Assembly: GCF_963259705.1 (NCBI RefSeq)
Contig: NC_081850.1
Coordinates: forward strand, 41,315,167 to 41,379,166
Origin: Myotis daubentonii
Taxonomy: Eukaryota > Chordata > Mammalia > Chiroptera > Vespertilionidae
DNA: 64,000 nucleotides
Direction: 5' to 3'
Made by a program: the position numbers and the translations under genes. Below, piece after piece: positions 35,440 through 48,744 of this stretch. The first letter of the stretch is position 1; every line of letters starts with the position of its first letter. The notes under the pieces are model-generated. The model ran no database searches and was not told the DNA's origin. It saw only the letters and a program-made list of their open reading frames with translations.

Positions 35440-37280
35440 AAAATATATAAAATGAAATATTGGTACCTGAGAACTAATCCAAGAAATGACATATTTATGT
35501 GTAAAGAGCCATGGATTAGACATCAGGAGACAAGGTTTCTTGCCTGAATTTTGTAACTATTTCTCTCTATGACATTGGACTTACTCTATATAATTAAGAG
35601 GATGTATGTGTGCAATAAAAAATAAGATTTATTACAGGAGTCAGTTTCTCCCGTATCCCCTCCCTAGCCAGGTGTTGAAGCATCTGACATCTCTTTTTAT
35701 CCTTCACAGCTTATTTTAAAATTAATTCAAATGTATCTGTGTTTGTAATTTAGTGATACGTCTTCATAGCCTTGCACAGGACCCGGCCGATAATAACTTT
35801 GTCAAATAAATACAGTGATTTCTAGAGCACTGTTTCTATTTCCTTGGCTCAAATTACCTTCCCATTGAAATAACTTGATCCACTGCATCTCCAGTGAGAG
35901 GAAAGCCCCCAAATTCTGAGACGTTTGGAACCTGATAATTTCCTGTGCATACAAAATAATTGCTTAAAAGAATATAACAACAGCATATTTATTTCTGGTT
36001 CCAAACTGATATTTTGGGGAAAGGTTAGAAAAATATCTCATCCAAGCCTTTACTTTTTAAACCTCTGGCATTTTACCCATAGTTATTATTTATTCTACTG
36101 TGATTGCAAAGCTGATAAAGGTGTCAATCTCAGGTTATAATAAATCTATATTTTAAAGTTGAAAAAATACACCATAACATTCAGCAAAGTATAGCCATAT
36201 GTAACAAGGCTGTTTTGTTTTTTGTTGTTGTTGTTGTTGTTGTGTGTGTGTTTTTTTTAACAAACCAACCAGATACACTCATAAGAATGGTGACCTTTTC
36301 AAATGCTTAACCTTCATAAGGTGTCTTTGATTGTAGTGTTTTCATTATTCAATACTCTAACATTACTCATTCCTCATTTATAGAATCCTATTAATTATAG
36401 GACCACCCTGTTTTTACAGTAAAACTAAAAATAAATGTTAAACTGTTGTACTGCACTAAATTCCTTTCTAAATGCTAAGAAAATAAGGTAAATAATATAG
36501 ATTTTAACATCTGCTTAGTACTAGTAATTTCTCTAAGTGCTAATCTATTCATTTGAAATGCAAAATCCTTGAGGGAACCCAATGGTAACTGTTATTTCTT
36601 AGTATGTCTGGCAGAACCTAGCCTCATTCCCTGGATATATAAATTACCTGATTTCAGTTCAAAAGGAGCAACACTGAGACAATAAAAGAGGTGAGATTCC
36701 GTTATATATAAAATAAGGAGCAGATACTTTTAGAAAGCACATAAATACTATTTTATAAGGGGAAATTTTCTTTTGACAATGTTCCTGGTAGCTGAGTCTC
36801 TTTTAGTCATGTGTATGCCAGAACTTTGATAAATTGACTAGTATTGGAGCTTTTGATAAACAACCTACTATTGCCAATAAGTCTTTTAGGTTGGCATGTT
36901 CCTTTAACTCCATTAAAAAGAAATATGGCAAAAAGAAATTTTTGTAGCACTATTAATTTTATATCATCATCCCAAAGGAGAGTTCTGGACAGTGATATTG
37001 ATGTCCAAAATATAAAAGGTGGGTTATAACTCCAGTTAAATTCTAATACCTTACTTCCAATGTTTCCTTTTTTCCCACAGATTTGAGCACTGGCTTTCCA
37101 ATAATGCTGCTTATTAATATACCAGTACAATAAAATCATCCCCTGGAAGATTTCAGATATTTTAAGTAGTTCTAGTCAATGATCCATAAAAAGTCAAGGC
37201 CAAAGATAATATCACATAAAAATAACGTCATTGAATCATTTATATTTTTAACTATAGATTATTAGTAATTTTTACTGATT
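35440..37280. other. Non-coding stretch with a (TTG)n tract
   Basis: A TTG/TG repeat lies at 36222-36250. Other sequence shows no gene or clear repeat. Confidence 0.45.
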
Positions 37281-37284
37281 ACAA

Positions 37285-37450
37285 ATAAAGCTGCTATGAA
37301 CATTCATAGTGTTGGTCTTTTGTTTTGTGTTTGGTATGTGAACAGAAGTTTTCATTATTTTTGAGAAAATATTCAGGAGTAATGGTGAATTATAATAACA
37401 CATTTATTGTTTTTTCATAAGAAACTGCCAACATTTTTCCAGAGTAGCCA
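37285..37450 (-). mobile_element. Old L1 3' UTR fragment, antisense
   Basis: AAAGCTGCTATGAACATTCA and GAAGTTTTCATTATTTTTGA, then AAGAAACTGCCAACATTTTT and CAGAGTAGCC correspond to the L1 block also seen at 27960-28130. Confidence 0.6.
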
Positions 37451-37459
37451 AATAGTCAA

Positions 37460-38870
37460 AAGGCTTCTATCATTGTGTTTAGATCTCTTACCAGAGAGAC
37501 TGGGCTTTTCTTAGGGCTTTTTTTCTGTCTGTTTTTGTCTGTGCTCATTGACATTTCTGAATTGTGGGCAGTTATAGTCCCCAGGCCAGGATATATACCT
37601 ATCCTCCCAAGGGCACTCTTCACTGGGGTATCCCTACCCAGTTCACCTGACTCTCTCCATCTTGTAGAGTCTTCTGATAGTTCCTCTATGGTTTGTGTTC
37701 AGATGGGAGTTTCAGCCTTAATTAGTGGGAGAGGTCTGGTGGAATGTGCTTGCTCAATCTTGACTAAAGCCAAAATCATCAGCCAAGAACATTTATATTT
37801 TATTCTCATGCATCACAAGAAAACTCATGTATTTCAGAACGTCAATCCTGCCATGTTAAAACAAATTGATTTTAGCTACTGCGTACCTCAGTTGCTGAGA
37901 AGGAAACTTTCTACATGAACATATGTGTCCCAACATCTCACATTATAGGAGGAGTCTACATTAGCAGCTCTGAGCACTACGTGAGTATATCAAGGGCAGA
38001 ACAGGATTCACTTTAAGAATTAAAACAAACTTCCACATGGCTGTCTTTTTTCAGCTCTGTGCAAAACCACAATTTAAAATTCTATTTAATTGAAATGAGA
38101 AAGTGCCAGTCTCCCCACCCACATGCCCAAAAGCCATTCTGCTCACACTTTCTTGTTTGGAGCACTATACTTCTATCCCCTGCTTTGAAGGGACTCACAG
38201 GACATCTGTCATGTAGCCCCACAGAAGCTTTACACCAGAGTGTTGAAAATATTCTTTTTAAAAAAATCTGTTCCAAAGCCACAACAGTTTAAAATTAGCA
38301 TCAGTCACTCACAAGGCATTGCCATTAATATCTATTAGTAGAGTTTAATTTGTCAAGGTTTCACATTGCTCCTAATGACTACATATTGTTTAGTAACTAG
38401 TAATCCATGCATAATGAATGTACAGTACACTGATCTCTTTTATGACATTATGTCTTTTAATCAGTTACTTATTGATATAATTATGTATAATACATATGTA
38501 ATATATGTATGTATATAATAAACATCTTGTTAGTTATAATTCTTACTTGAGGAATTTTAAAAAAGATTTGCTTGAGGTTCCTAAAAGACGTTTATACTAC
38601 TTGAAGAAGGAATCCAAATAAAATGCAATGTTTTATCTGGATACACTGCAGATGAACTGAAATCACCTCATATATCTAAATGTGTGTTTGTGTTTGTCTT
38701 CATTTTACCCAAGTCATGCATCATCATTCAAATTTTAAAGAAAAATGAAGAATAAGAAATGGCTTAACTTTTCAAGAGCTAAGAAAAACATACTTCTTTG
38801 AGAATAGCACTGGTTGAGGATATACAAGTTACTTACATGATATCCTTTTCCTGGTACCTTGTCCAATATA
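37460..38870. other. Non-coding stretch with one longer open frame
   Basis: The plus-strand frame 37475-37918 (147 residues) has a hydrophobic N-terminal part (residues 9-27). Its composition is not clearly coding, no family is recognisable, and an old repeat lies just upstream. I do not call it a gene. Confidence 0.35.
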
Positions 38871-38876
38871 ATATTA

Positions 38877-39344
38877 CTAGAGGTCCAGTGCACGAATTCG
38901 TGCACCAGTGCAGTCCCTCGGCCTGGCCTGCAGGATCAGACTGAAACCGGCTCTCTGACATCCCCCGAGGGGTCCCGGATTGCGAGAGGTCACAGGCCAG
39001 GCTGAGGGACCCCACCAGTGCACGATCGGGGCCAGGGTGGGACACAGGAGGTTGGCCAGCCGAGGAGGGACAGCGGGAGGGCTCCAGGGCGTGTCCAGCC
39101 CATCTCGCTCAGTCCTAATCAGCTGGACCCCAGAAGCAAGCTAAGCTACTGGTTGGAGCGTCTGCCCCCTGGTGGTCAGTGCATGTCATAGCAACTGGTT
39201 GACTGTATGCCCTCTGGTGGTCAGTGCACAGTCACAGTGAGCGGTTGAGCAGCCTTAGCATATCATTAGCATATTACACTTTGATTGGTTGAACAGACAA
39301 CTGGACCCCAGACACTTAGCATATTAGGCTTTTATTATATAGGA
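38877..39344 (-). mobile_element. HeliBat Helitron, minus strand
   Basis: On the plus strand it runs from CTAGAGGTCCAGTGCACGAA to TTATTATATAGGA. The hairpin GTGCACGAATTCGTGCAC is at the left (3') end. It carries a perfect CTGCCCCCTGGTGG core (39162-39175) and a second ATGCCCTCTGGTGG (39207-39220), both in the same orientation, unlike the inverted pairs elsewhere. It is a relative of the copy at 52963-53385. Confidence 0.92.
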
Positions 39345-40520
39345 TGGCTTATGTGGGGAAAAAGAAAATATTAAAGGTCTCATGAAACCCTGTTCTAAAT
39401 ATGTCAATTTACTAGCATGCAGTCTATATGTTTGCTTATTTGAAGCAATAATGAAGCCAAGTTGTATTTGAAATCTTATGTTCTATAGAAGATCATGTTT
39501 GCTTTTTTATTTTATGTGACTATTACATATGATGTCAAATATTTTTTCTCCAGTTAATTCTATGCTCTGGTTAGAGCTGTTTTTGACATAGCAAAGCAGA
39601 AGAGGGTAGATTTGGTCTAGTGTATAAGCAACTCATCCACAATATCCCAACTGGTTTCAATGGTTACTTGGCAAGAAAAATCTCTGTATATGACTTTGAA
39701 TGTTTTCTTTTTCTCTCTAAAAAGACAGCTATTAATACTATGGCACTGGAAGTACAGACTCTAGAAACTCATCCATCACTATGACATTTTTCTTTATGCA
39801 ATAAAAGAGGAGTGCATGCTTGCGTGCACACACATATTTACTCAGATGCTATGGGTAAATTTTCACTCATAAAACAACATTAATGTATAGCAGATTATTC
39901 CTCTTTAAATGAACAAAACTCACGATTAACTACCTTTCCTCGGTAAGCAAAAAAATGAGTTAGAATCAATATTAGCCGGAGCCTAACTATTGTGACCCGG
40001 AATCAATGATAGAGCAAATGAGTACAAATAAAACAAAATGATGTGATAGTGACACAGCTGTTTACTATATATTTTGTGGTGCTTGGAAGTATTGTATATG
40101 ACTGATCCTTGTAAGTTAATCATGGTCCTATGTCTTGCTTTGGCTAATGGAATGAAAGTGAAAGTGACAAGTTTTGCTTCTAGGCAGAGCATTTAATTGC
40201 TGGTGTTGGGGTTCTCTTATTTCTTCTATCTCAGCAATCTTGAAACTGTTTGTTGATATGAAAGGCCAAACTAAATGATCACAAACACAACAGCTGATTT
40301 AGAGAGTCACCCAAACGTGTAGAGGACTTTGCGTGAGGAAGAATTAAGCCTTATTTTTAGACCACTGAGCTTTTGGGGTTTAAGCATAGCCTATCCAATC
40401 CAAGCCTGTTGGCAGGGTAGAAATAAGAAGATTAACAAGCTAAGAGACTTGAATTTATGAAAGTATCCTCAAAGTAACTCTGAAAATAATTATTGTAAGT
40501 AAATGATGATAAAATTCCCA
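39345..40520. other. Non-coding stretch, nothing recognised
   Basis: No gene or repeat could be supported. Confidence 0.4.
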
Positions 40521-40529
40521 TTAACAATT

Positions 40530-41030
40530 GTATTCATCGATTTCTGTGTAATTCAGAAATCAGTGGCTTAAAACAATAAATGTTTATTTCATTTTTTTTC
40601 TATAGGTCAGGAATTTCAAAAAGGCTTAGTAGGGTGGTTTTGGCTTAGATTCTTTCAGAAGGTTGCAGTCAAGATGTTGGCTGGAGCCGGAGCCATCTGA
40701 AAGTTTGACTGGGAATGCAGGATCCTCTTCCAAAATGGTTGTCCCCTACCTGTATCTTTTGCCACATGGAGCTCTGCATTGGGCTGCTTGAGTATCCTTA
40801 CTACATGGAAGCTGGCTTCCCCAAGAGTGAGTAATTAAAGAGAGAGCAAACAGAAGCTTCAGTGTTTTCTTATTACCTAACTCTGGAAGTCACACACTGC
40901 TATTTCTTCAAAATCCTTGGGGTTACACAGGTCATCTGTATTCATTGTGGGAAGAGGATTGACCAAGGTGTGAATACCAAGAGGTGAAGAATCACTGAGA
41001 ACATCTCAAAAGCTGGCTGTAGCCATCCTT
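40530..41030 (-). mobile_element. MLT1-like MaLR LTR, antisense
   Basis: Ordered matches to a reversed MLT1-type LTR: CAGTGGCTTAAAACAATAAA, GGTCAGGAATTTC, GCTGGCTTCCCCAAGAGTGA, TGGAAGTCACACACTGC, TACACAGGTCATCTGTATTC, and AAGAGGTGAAGAATCACTGA. Confidence 0.7.
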
Positions 41031-41039
41031 CATGTTTAA

Positions 41040-42380
41040 AATATAATACACCCTACTTACAAACACCCCCTACTTACAAGAAAACAAGAAACCAAGTCAA
41101 GAATCATACTAAAAGCGTTATCTAGCTCATATGCTGAAAGGTATACCTATTCTCACAAGTTCACCCAATAGTATGAGATTAGAAATATCTAAAGTCTTCT
41201 CTTTTATATACATTCTTCCAATATTTCCTTTCTATCCAATACTTTAAGTATTGCAGGTCTTCTGAGCCATTAAAAAAATTGTATGGTGAGATTCTACATA
41301 TTTTAGTCCTTTATCACTTTCTCAAATCAAATTTATTTATACATATTTTTATCAATAAATGAAACATCTGAATGTTAGAAACTCACAATGCTTATTGGGT
41401 AAGAAGTTAAACATGAAGGGTTGACAGAAGATTAATCCAGGGGAAATTTATCAAAACCTCGGCTTGGAAGAAAGGAGGAAGAGACAGTGCTGATTTTTAT
41501 ATCACTACCAGTTTTAGTTATGTTCCCAAGCCACAGCCATTTCCTACTGCTTTGTCTGGCCTCTTGCCTTTATTGGTCCCAAGTTCAATCAAATGAACTG
41601 CTGAAAATGAAACTCTTGAACTAGCTCATATGCTGAACAATGAACTCAAAACAAGCCTAGAGCAGCAAACAGGATTTTAATTGCTTACTTCTATTTCTCC
41701 AGTGCCTTTTCCCCTAGGTGATTGTGTGACAAGAGGCCTCACTAAATTCAGAATTTTGAGACAAACAACCTAAGCACAAATGTCAACTATCCATGACCTT
41801 GATCTTGCTTGCATGTCTCTCCTTAGTCCAGGTAATGCTACTTAACAGTCACCTGGAAGTATTAAGAGATTATAGACTGCCCTTACTACAAAGAGCTCTT
41901 GAGAGGGCAGGAGAAAAATAATCACATTATCCTTGCCATTATTAAGCACTTATTGAACACCACCAGAGGACCAGACATTACAGAGAGAGAATCCATTTTG
42001 CACACATTAGAAAATGCATATGCCTTTTACTTTGGAAACATATTAACACCATTGCTCTTTCTGTCGCTTTTACTTTCATTTCCTATAGAATCTTTTGGGG
42101 CATTTAGATTCTCCTAGAATGATCTTTCATCCTCCTTGTCAATTTACTAGTAACTCAGCTGGGAAATATGACTATTCCCTCCTCAGCCATTTTTATGTTG
42201 TCAGAAGGGCAAGTATTCAATTCATCCCATACAGTTTAATTGAAAGTAAAAAGTGACAGAGAAGGATAACTATTTGCAGCATTTGCTTACGCTTCGCCAC
42301 TAAAGCTGTTAATATTTCAGGGAGTCATCATGGATCCTGCAGTATTTGAATAAAGTACTTATTTAATATATATAATGCCC
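41040..42380. other. Non-coding stretch, nothing recognised
   Basis: No feature could be supported. Frame 41899-42117 has no domain. Confidence 0.4.
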
Positions 42381-42389
42381 ACTAAGATG

Positions 42390-42510
42390 GAAAATATCCC
42401 TGAGCTACAGATGTTGAACTTGAGATGTAAAGAAATTTTAAAACTTTGCAAAGGCTATGTCAACAGTAAACAGTAGAGGCTGACTTAAACCTCATACTGT
42501 CTAGCATAAG
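42390..42510 (-). mobile_element. Possible MIR fragment, antisense
   Basis: GAACTTGAGATGTAAAGAAA through GAGGCTGACTTAAACCTC resembles a reversed, decayed MIR core. Confidence 0.35.
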
Positions 42511-42571
42511 GATAGGCTAGTTTCAGGTTACCAACATTGAGAGAAATCTTTCAAAAGAAAAAAAAAAATAC

Positions 42572-42785
42572 ACCCTAACTGGTTTGGCTCAGCGGATAGA
42601 GCGTCAGCCTGCGGACTGAAAGGTCCCAGGTTCGATTCCGGTCAAGGGCATGTACCCTGGTTGCAGGCACATCCACAGTAGGAGGAGTGCAGGAGGCAGC
42701 TGATCGATGTTTCTCTCTCATCGATTCTCTCTATCCCTCTCCCTTCCTCTCTGTAAAAAATCAATAAAATATATATTTTAAAAAA
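42572..42785 (+). mobile_element. VES-type SINE, full length and young
   Basis: The head TGGTTTGGCTCAGCGGATAG and box B GGTTCGATTCCGG are intact. The tail ends AATCAATAAAATATATATTT. A-rich sequence with an AAATACA motif lies on both sides, a probable target duplication. Confidence 0.93.
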
Positions 42786-43272
42786 TCTTAAAAAAATAAA
42801 GAAAGAAAAAGAAAAAAATACAATAGCTGATTTAAGAGTTTTCTACTAAAATATTAACATTAAAGACACTGAATAACTGATATGTGGGTATGATTTTGAG
42901 TCTATGAGAGCTAAAATTGGGTGTATTTATTTCTTTAAGGATAGTGTAATTTTAGGGAACAAGCCAAGCATCCTAACACATGAAAAAGAATAATGATTGT
43001 GGTTGTCTTTCATTATGATTGGCTTTACTATTTGAGGCTACAGAGTTACAATGCTTTTTACATCAGAATTCTAAACATTTATATAATAAGCCTAAACACC
43101 TCTGAAGCTTATGTAACTTCTAAACCTAAAAGAATATTTACGATTATTTTTTTTTTTTACTTTTTGGTTTAAAAGTTTACAATTTTAAAATCACTTTAAA
43201 ATTAATTATTCTAGCATGATGATCATGCTTGCCTTTCCATGTCTACTTATCATAATCCTCCCAACATTTTTA

Positions 43273-43477
43273 AAACATACCTTTATTGATTTCAGAGAGA
43301 AAGGAAGAGGGAGAGAGAGATAGAAACATCAATGATCAGAATCATTGATCAGCTGCCTCCTACACGTCCCCTACTGGGGATCAAGCCTGCAACCTGGGCA
43401 TGTGCCCTGACTGGGAATTGAACAGTGATCTCCTGGTTCATAGGTTGACACTCAACCACTGAGCCATGCTAGCTGGA
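43273..43477 (-). mobile_element. VES-related SINE, antisense
   Basis: The full antisense SINE is bracketed by a perfect 13-bp duplication CCCAACATTTTTA (43260-43272 and 43478-43490). It includes a GATCAGAATCATTGATC stem-like duplication in the body. Confidence 0.93.
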
Positions 43478-43959
43478 CCCAACATTTTTATAATGTCAGA
43501 ATTATAGTATGTGCAATGTTTCATTGTTATAATTGGTATTATACTATATTACAAATATATTTCAAGCAGTTACTAGTTTTTACAGTACTTTACCTATGTA
43601 ACTGCACAATATATAATTAAACAGCTTACTACCATAATTTATTTCACATTTAAGTGTATTACACTTCGCATTATAGATACTGTTGAAGTGAATATCTACT
43701 AACGTACAAGATTTTTCTTCCTTTTAAATTATTTCCTTTGGATATATTTCTAGGACTAGCCAAGGAATAAGAATATCTGATATATGCGAACATATTTAAT
43801 AATAGATATTTCTTTTAAATTATAAAAGTAACACATGCTCAAAGCAAAATATTTAGAAAACACTGTAAAATATCAAGGAAAAACTAAATTATCCATGGTA
43901 GTATATACTGGTGTTTTTGTCTCTCTAACATTCTTTTCTACTTTTATTTCTACCTAATT

Positions 43960-44440
43960 TGGAGTAAGGGCAACTTCCCTCCTCCACCTGAATGCATGTG
44001 TTTTAGATGGGACTTAACTCAAATCTGACCAATCAGCTCAACACATGGTCCCTCAACCAAACTCTGATGGTGCAGGGGCAGCATCCAGTGGTCCAAATAG
44101 AATTACTTCTGTGATTTATGTAGTCTTGCTGAAATGGGATGTTTTTATTTTTCTTTATTCTGGGATTCAATCATGAGAAGACAGAAATCTGCAGTTACCA
44201 AAAGCTATCACTTACTAGTATAAACAAAAGAAAACACATATTGCAGCAACACAAAAGCTGAGTTGTGGAGAAATATAAAGACTTCCTCACATTGTTTTCA
44301 TCTCTGGACGCACCTTTGCTATGAAGCAAACTTATCCCTGGACTTTTCAGTTATGTAGGGCAATTAAATATTATTTTTAGTTAAGTATCTTTTAGTTAAG
44401 CATTCTGTCACAGCCAGTCAAAAGAATTCTTACAAATACA
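43960..44440 (+). mobile_element. MLT1-like MaLR LTR, sense
   Basis: Diverged phrases in order: GACCAATCAGCTCAACACAT, CTGGACTTTTCAGTTATGTA, a TTCTGTCACAGCCAGTCAAA block, and the end AAGAATTCTTACAAATACA. These correspond to the 3' part of an MLT1-type LTR. Confidence 0.55.
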
Positions 44441-44734
44441 CCCATTACTCCACAACCAAAGAATAATCACAGCATACCCTGCCAGTCTATTTTTAAGTAT
44501 ATATAGCTGTATGTATTATGTCATATATATCTTATTGCTCAGTTTATTATATAGAAATAAATCATAAATATGTTAAAGTACTATTAAATATTAACCTTTT
44601 GCACAATTTAATTAACTACAGAATAGTCTAAGATATGGATGTATAACCAATTCTTTACTGTTGGATATTTACAACACTAATACTTTTGCACTATTATGCA
44701 TGTATGATGAATACATACAAACATACATGCCCAC

Positions 44735-45155
44735 CACATATTATTCCAAAAGGATATAGGACTACACAGCTCTAGAAAAGAAGGAAATTGTACCTTTTGC
44801 AATAGCATGGATGGATCTGCAGATTATTGTGCTAAGTGAAATAAGCCAGTCAGAGAAAGACAGATACCATATGATCCTACTTATATTTGGAATCTAATGA
44901 AGAAAATAAACCGAGGAACAAAATAAAAACAGAGGCATGGATACATGAAGCAGACTGACAGTTGTCAAGGGGGGCAAGGAGGGGGAGACTGCATGAAAGA
45001 AGGTGAAGAGATTAGCCAAAGAACATATATACATAACCCATAGACACAGACAACAAGTGTGGTGATAGCCAGAGGGAAGGGGGGCCTGGGACTGGCTGGA
45101 GGTTGGGGGAATGGGGGCATTTGTAATAATGTCAAAATAAAAATAAAAACAAGAA
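44735..45155 (+). mobile_element. Bat L1 3' end, sense
   Basis: ATAGCATGGATGGATCTGCA, GTGCTAAGTGAAATAAGCCA, CAGAGAAAGACAGATACCAT and the 3' UTR with GGTGATAGCCAGAGGGAAGG are present, followed by an AATAAAAATAAAAAC tail. It is 5' truncated. The 89-residue antisense frame is a shadow. Confidence 0.82.
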
Positions 45156-45639
45156 AATAACACTTATTTCTGTGAACAAATGTGTTGCAGTTTCAAAACA
45201 ATATGGAAAATTCTGGGTGACCATTTTATTCTAAGTTATGGGAATGGCAGTTGATTTTCCCCATAGTGTTATGCATGGGGAATGAGGGCTATATTTGGCA
45301 AGGTGATTAACTTTTGTTGTTTTTTAGAGCAAAACAGATCTTCCCTCAGTTCTGCTTTTACATCCATTCCTCTGACCAGCTCACACTCAACGATAACTTA
45401 GCAAACATAAGAATGACAAGCAAACCTACATACTGACTGAAAGTGATATTAAACCCATTTAGTAAAGAGTTGACTTTTAAATCACAATGTTTCCTTTAAT
45501 TTACTTTTCCAAGAATTATCACTACCTCCTCCTAGAACCTGCCTGGATCTCATTGGACTAGAAGAACAAGCCCTTCTTTCTGCTCCTATCCTTCCCTTAA
45601 TAGCAAAGAGGTATCTGGAATGAGAACAGGTTTGAGGCA

Positions 45640-45740
45640 TAGTTCAATTCTACTATTTACTAAATTGTTTCAATATTGGAAAGTACTTAATCTTGCTAAC
45701 TTTCAATATCCTTATCTATAGGGTGACAAAAATGTAATAT
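45640..45740 (+). mobile_element. MIR fragment, sense
   Basis: TTCAATTCTACTATTTACTA, AGTACTTAATCTTGCTAACT and CTTATCTATAGGGTGA follow the order of a MIR core. Confidence 0.5.
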
Positions 45741-46099
45741 ATGCTATATATAATTTTTTTGATAATATTATTAAGTTTGGTGTGGAATTATATCCAAGAT
45801 AACTTTCTTTATATTAAAAAACAATTTGATGGTAAAATATGTGTTGGTATCCTAATATTTTGGCTGTCTCAATTACTTATTAATAAATTTGAGATCTATG
45901 TTTATTCACTGATAGCTCAGTACCTGTCAATAATTGATGAGAGAATAAATACCAATCACACACATGGTGGATTTGAATTACTTTCAAAAGTTATTTTGTG
46001 AATTTTTGACGTTAATTCTAACATCTTGACCTTTCAGAGAGAACTTAGATCTGATATCTACTCTCTTCTAAATATGCAATTTGGTAAAAACAAAAAATA

Positions 46100-46285
46100 C
46101 ACAACTGTAGCATCTACCATATGCCAGATACAATTCTAAGATTAACACATTTAATCATCACAGTGAATTTTATAAGGTAGGTCCTATTATTATCCCTAAT
46201 TTTTTTGATGATGACTGAGATACTGAAAAATTGCAGGTAAATTGCCCATGGTCATACAATAAGTGATTCAGTTAGGCTATCACAT
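46100..46285 (-). mobile_element. MIR SINE, antisense
   Basis: CATATGCCAGATACAATTCT, then CACATTTAATCATCACAGTG, AAGGTAGGTCCTATTATTAT and AAATTGCCCATGGTCATACA match a reversed MIR. Confidence 0.72.
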
Positions 46286-46779
46286 ATCTCTCATCTAAAC
46301 ACACATCAACATTTCTGAAGAGAAATTTTGCTTTTGAATAATTATATGATACCAAATTTGCTGTTTAGGACATGAGAGCCTTGACTTACTACACTAATTC
46401 CTGAATTATAGAAAGGACTAGAAGCTAATACTTAATCTTAAGTGAAAGCTTGAATCCAAAGTAATCACCTTTGTTCATCAGCACATATTTAAAATCTCAT
46501 TGTTGCCATTAAGGGATGGTTAAAGCACAAGGTTGGTGTATATATGCTGTCTTAGCTTGAATACATCAAGAACTTTCCCTGATTACATAAATAAATGCAG
46601 TAATTGAGCCCATGCCTCCTATGGAAACTCATGTTCCTAGCAATTATTCTCTCTTAAGGAAATAAGTTTATTTATCAATGTCTACTTGCTCCACAGTTCA
46701 AATAAATCTTTTTCTAAGTGAAGCATCTAACTTGCAGTCCATGACTATCTGAAAAATATGACCATTCAACCCAATCTAA

Positions 46780-47110
46780 GATTTACACCTTAGCTCAAAA
46801 CATGCTCAAGTGCAATATGCAGCTTCAAGTCCTGGCTGACAAAATGTTGATCTTTTATTTGACATTAAAATCCATTATTGGGAAAAGGGGGAGCAATAGC
46901 CCCATTAGTGTAATTGCTGCTGATTTTATATTCTGTCACATCAAAGTGAACTGGAGATTAATATTCTCACATTTTATTGTTAAAGCATTTTAATTTCTTT
47001 TAAGTGTGCATTTCAGGTTGTGAATCCTTGATGAGAACCAAGCTCAGTAGTTCCAATTTGCATATGAAAGCTACAATATTATGACACCTACCTGTCAGTA
47101 GGTACTTTAC
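46780..47110. other. Repeat-free block, candidate conserved non-coding element
   Basis: It has no repeat signature and is dense in homeodomain-like words (GACATTAAAATCCATTATTG, ATTAGTGTAATTGC) with an octamer-like ATTTGCATA near 47057. The 63-residue frame here shows no protein domain. Whether it is conserved cannot be judged from one sequence. Confidence 0.3.
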
Positions 47111-47940
47111 CCTCTTGAAGGTGTTCCCCTGCCAAAAGTTATTTGATGTTGGGATCTAACTGAAGAATTAAGGAAATATAAAATATATAAATAATACACC
47201 TAATGCTTATTTAAAACCTCTCACAGATTTTCTTATTTTCTTATTGTAGAAAGAAAGAAAAGGATATTTCACTTTCTGGAATGACTAAAGAAAGTATTCA
47301 ACTTTGTTGGGGCTAAGTTTGTGGATAACTTTGGACCTTCGCATATGGCATATATTTAAATACTCTCTGAGACTGTTGTATTCTTTTCTTTTTATTTTAA
47401 GAAAAAGGAATCTCCAGCCAAAGCGGATTCTGTGCTCGAACAGAGATTGTACTGGGTATGATGGACTGAACAAAATTAAAATGCACACAAAGTTTCTTGA
47501 AAATCTATCTTTCTGTGCTGCCATTTCTGCATTCTCCAAGTTAAAAGGTTACAGAGAAAAACACACACATAGTAGCCTAAAAATTAAGAGGGTTGATTGA
47601 GTTTATTCAAGGAACTACACAGCCCAATAAAACCAACTTCTCCCTGATTATAATCCCTCCTTCTTCTACTCAGGGACCCTCTCAATAATCACACGTCTTT
47701 GAGTCTAAACCACTGGAAGGGTATGTCTGCCTCTGCATTCCTTTCCCTCTTGTCTGGCAGAGCTACAGGAATTATAAAGTTTCCCTCCCTCTGATATTCG
47801 TCAGACTTCTCCACTAAGGGCATTACAGTGCTTTAGGGTCAAGATTTTTGTACAATTAGACATTTTGATAATCATGCATGTATCCATCCATTTAGTCTTT
47901 CAACAGGCTTTTACCATAGTGGCAAAGTGGTAAAGTAAAA
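47110..47940. other. Non-coding stretch, nothing recognised
   Basis: Frames on both strands at 47285-47600 have no domain, and no repeat was recognised. Confidence 0.4.
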
Positions 47941-47949
47941 AAATATTGG

Positions 47950-48370
47950 GGTCAGACAAAAGTGATTGTGATCATTTGTTATCTATGTAAAGTGAGCAAA
48001 TTACCTAACCAAGTGAATGCCAATATGTTCTGCTGTGAAATAAAAACATGTCATAAAAAATTAAGATATTACATATGGAAGTGCATAGTATAGTGAGTGT
48101 TTTGACCACAATTCATGTTCTTCAAATAATAATGTTAAATATCACAAGACCTGCACAGCAGGGAGAAAGTGAATAAGCTTTAGTCAAGGAAATTTAGTTC
48201 AAATACTGTCTTTGCCATTAGACATGTGTAAAATAATCTCTTGCAGGCTTATCTTTTAAATGGCTCTACCATAACAGTTATCTCAAAAATTTAATTTATT
48301 TCAGTGAGATAAAGACAAATAAATCATCTAGCACAGTACCTAACACAAAGCAAGTAATTATAAATAGGTC
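47950..48370 (+). mobile_element. Two MIR fragments, sense
   Basis: About 47950-48110 and 48190-48370 each follow the MIR order. The second is clearer: TCAAATACTGTCTTTGCCAT, CTCTACCATAACAGTTATCT, ATCTAGCACAGTACCTAACA, CAAAGCAAGTAATTATAAAT. Confidence 0.6.
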
Positions 48371-48744
48371 TTTATGCTTAGGAATCCCATGGTTAGAATT
48401 ATATTTTCAAAAAATTATATTTTCTGGTAATAAATCAGAAAAGAAGGTCTAGAAAAAGGTGAACCCAAATAAGATGTCATTTGTTTCTTAAATAAATGCT
48501 TATTATCTAACTGCTAAATATGCCCAATAGGTGCACCGAATTCAATAATAAACAGGAGGATCAGAGCCTTGCTTATCATCTCTTGCTCATGGCTATAGAA
48601 CAGTTGAGATTGATGTTTTGTTTCTTTTTTTAAAACCTGGGCATAATGCTGTAAAAAAATGCTCTTCAACTTCCACTGAAATACCTGCAACAGCAAGGAA
48701 ACAATGCATAACCTCAAAGGAATTGCAATGAGGGATATATCTAA

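Noticed and set aside
37475..37918. 147-residue plus-strand frame with a hydrophobic N-terminal segment
   Set aside because: No recognisable family, no splice or promoter context, an old L1 fragment ends just upstream, and such a length occurs by chance in 64 kb.
42572..42645. tRNA gene
   Set aside because: Boxes A and B are present, but the head belongs to a VES SINE that continues into a SINE body and tail, and the acceptor stem does not close.
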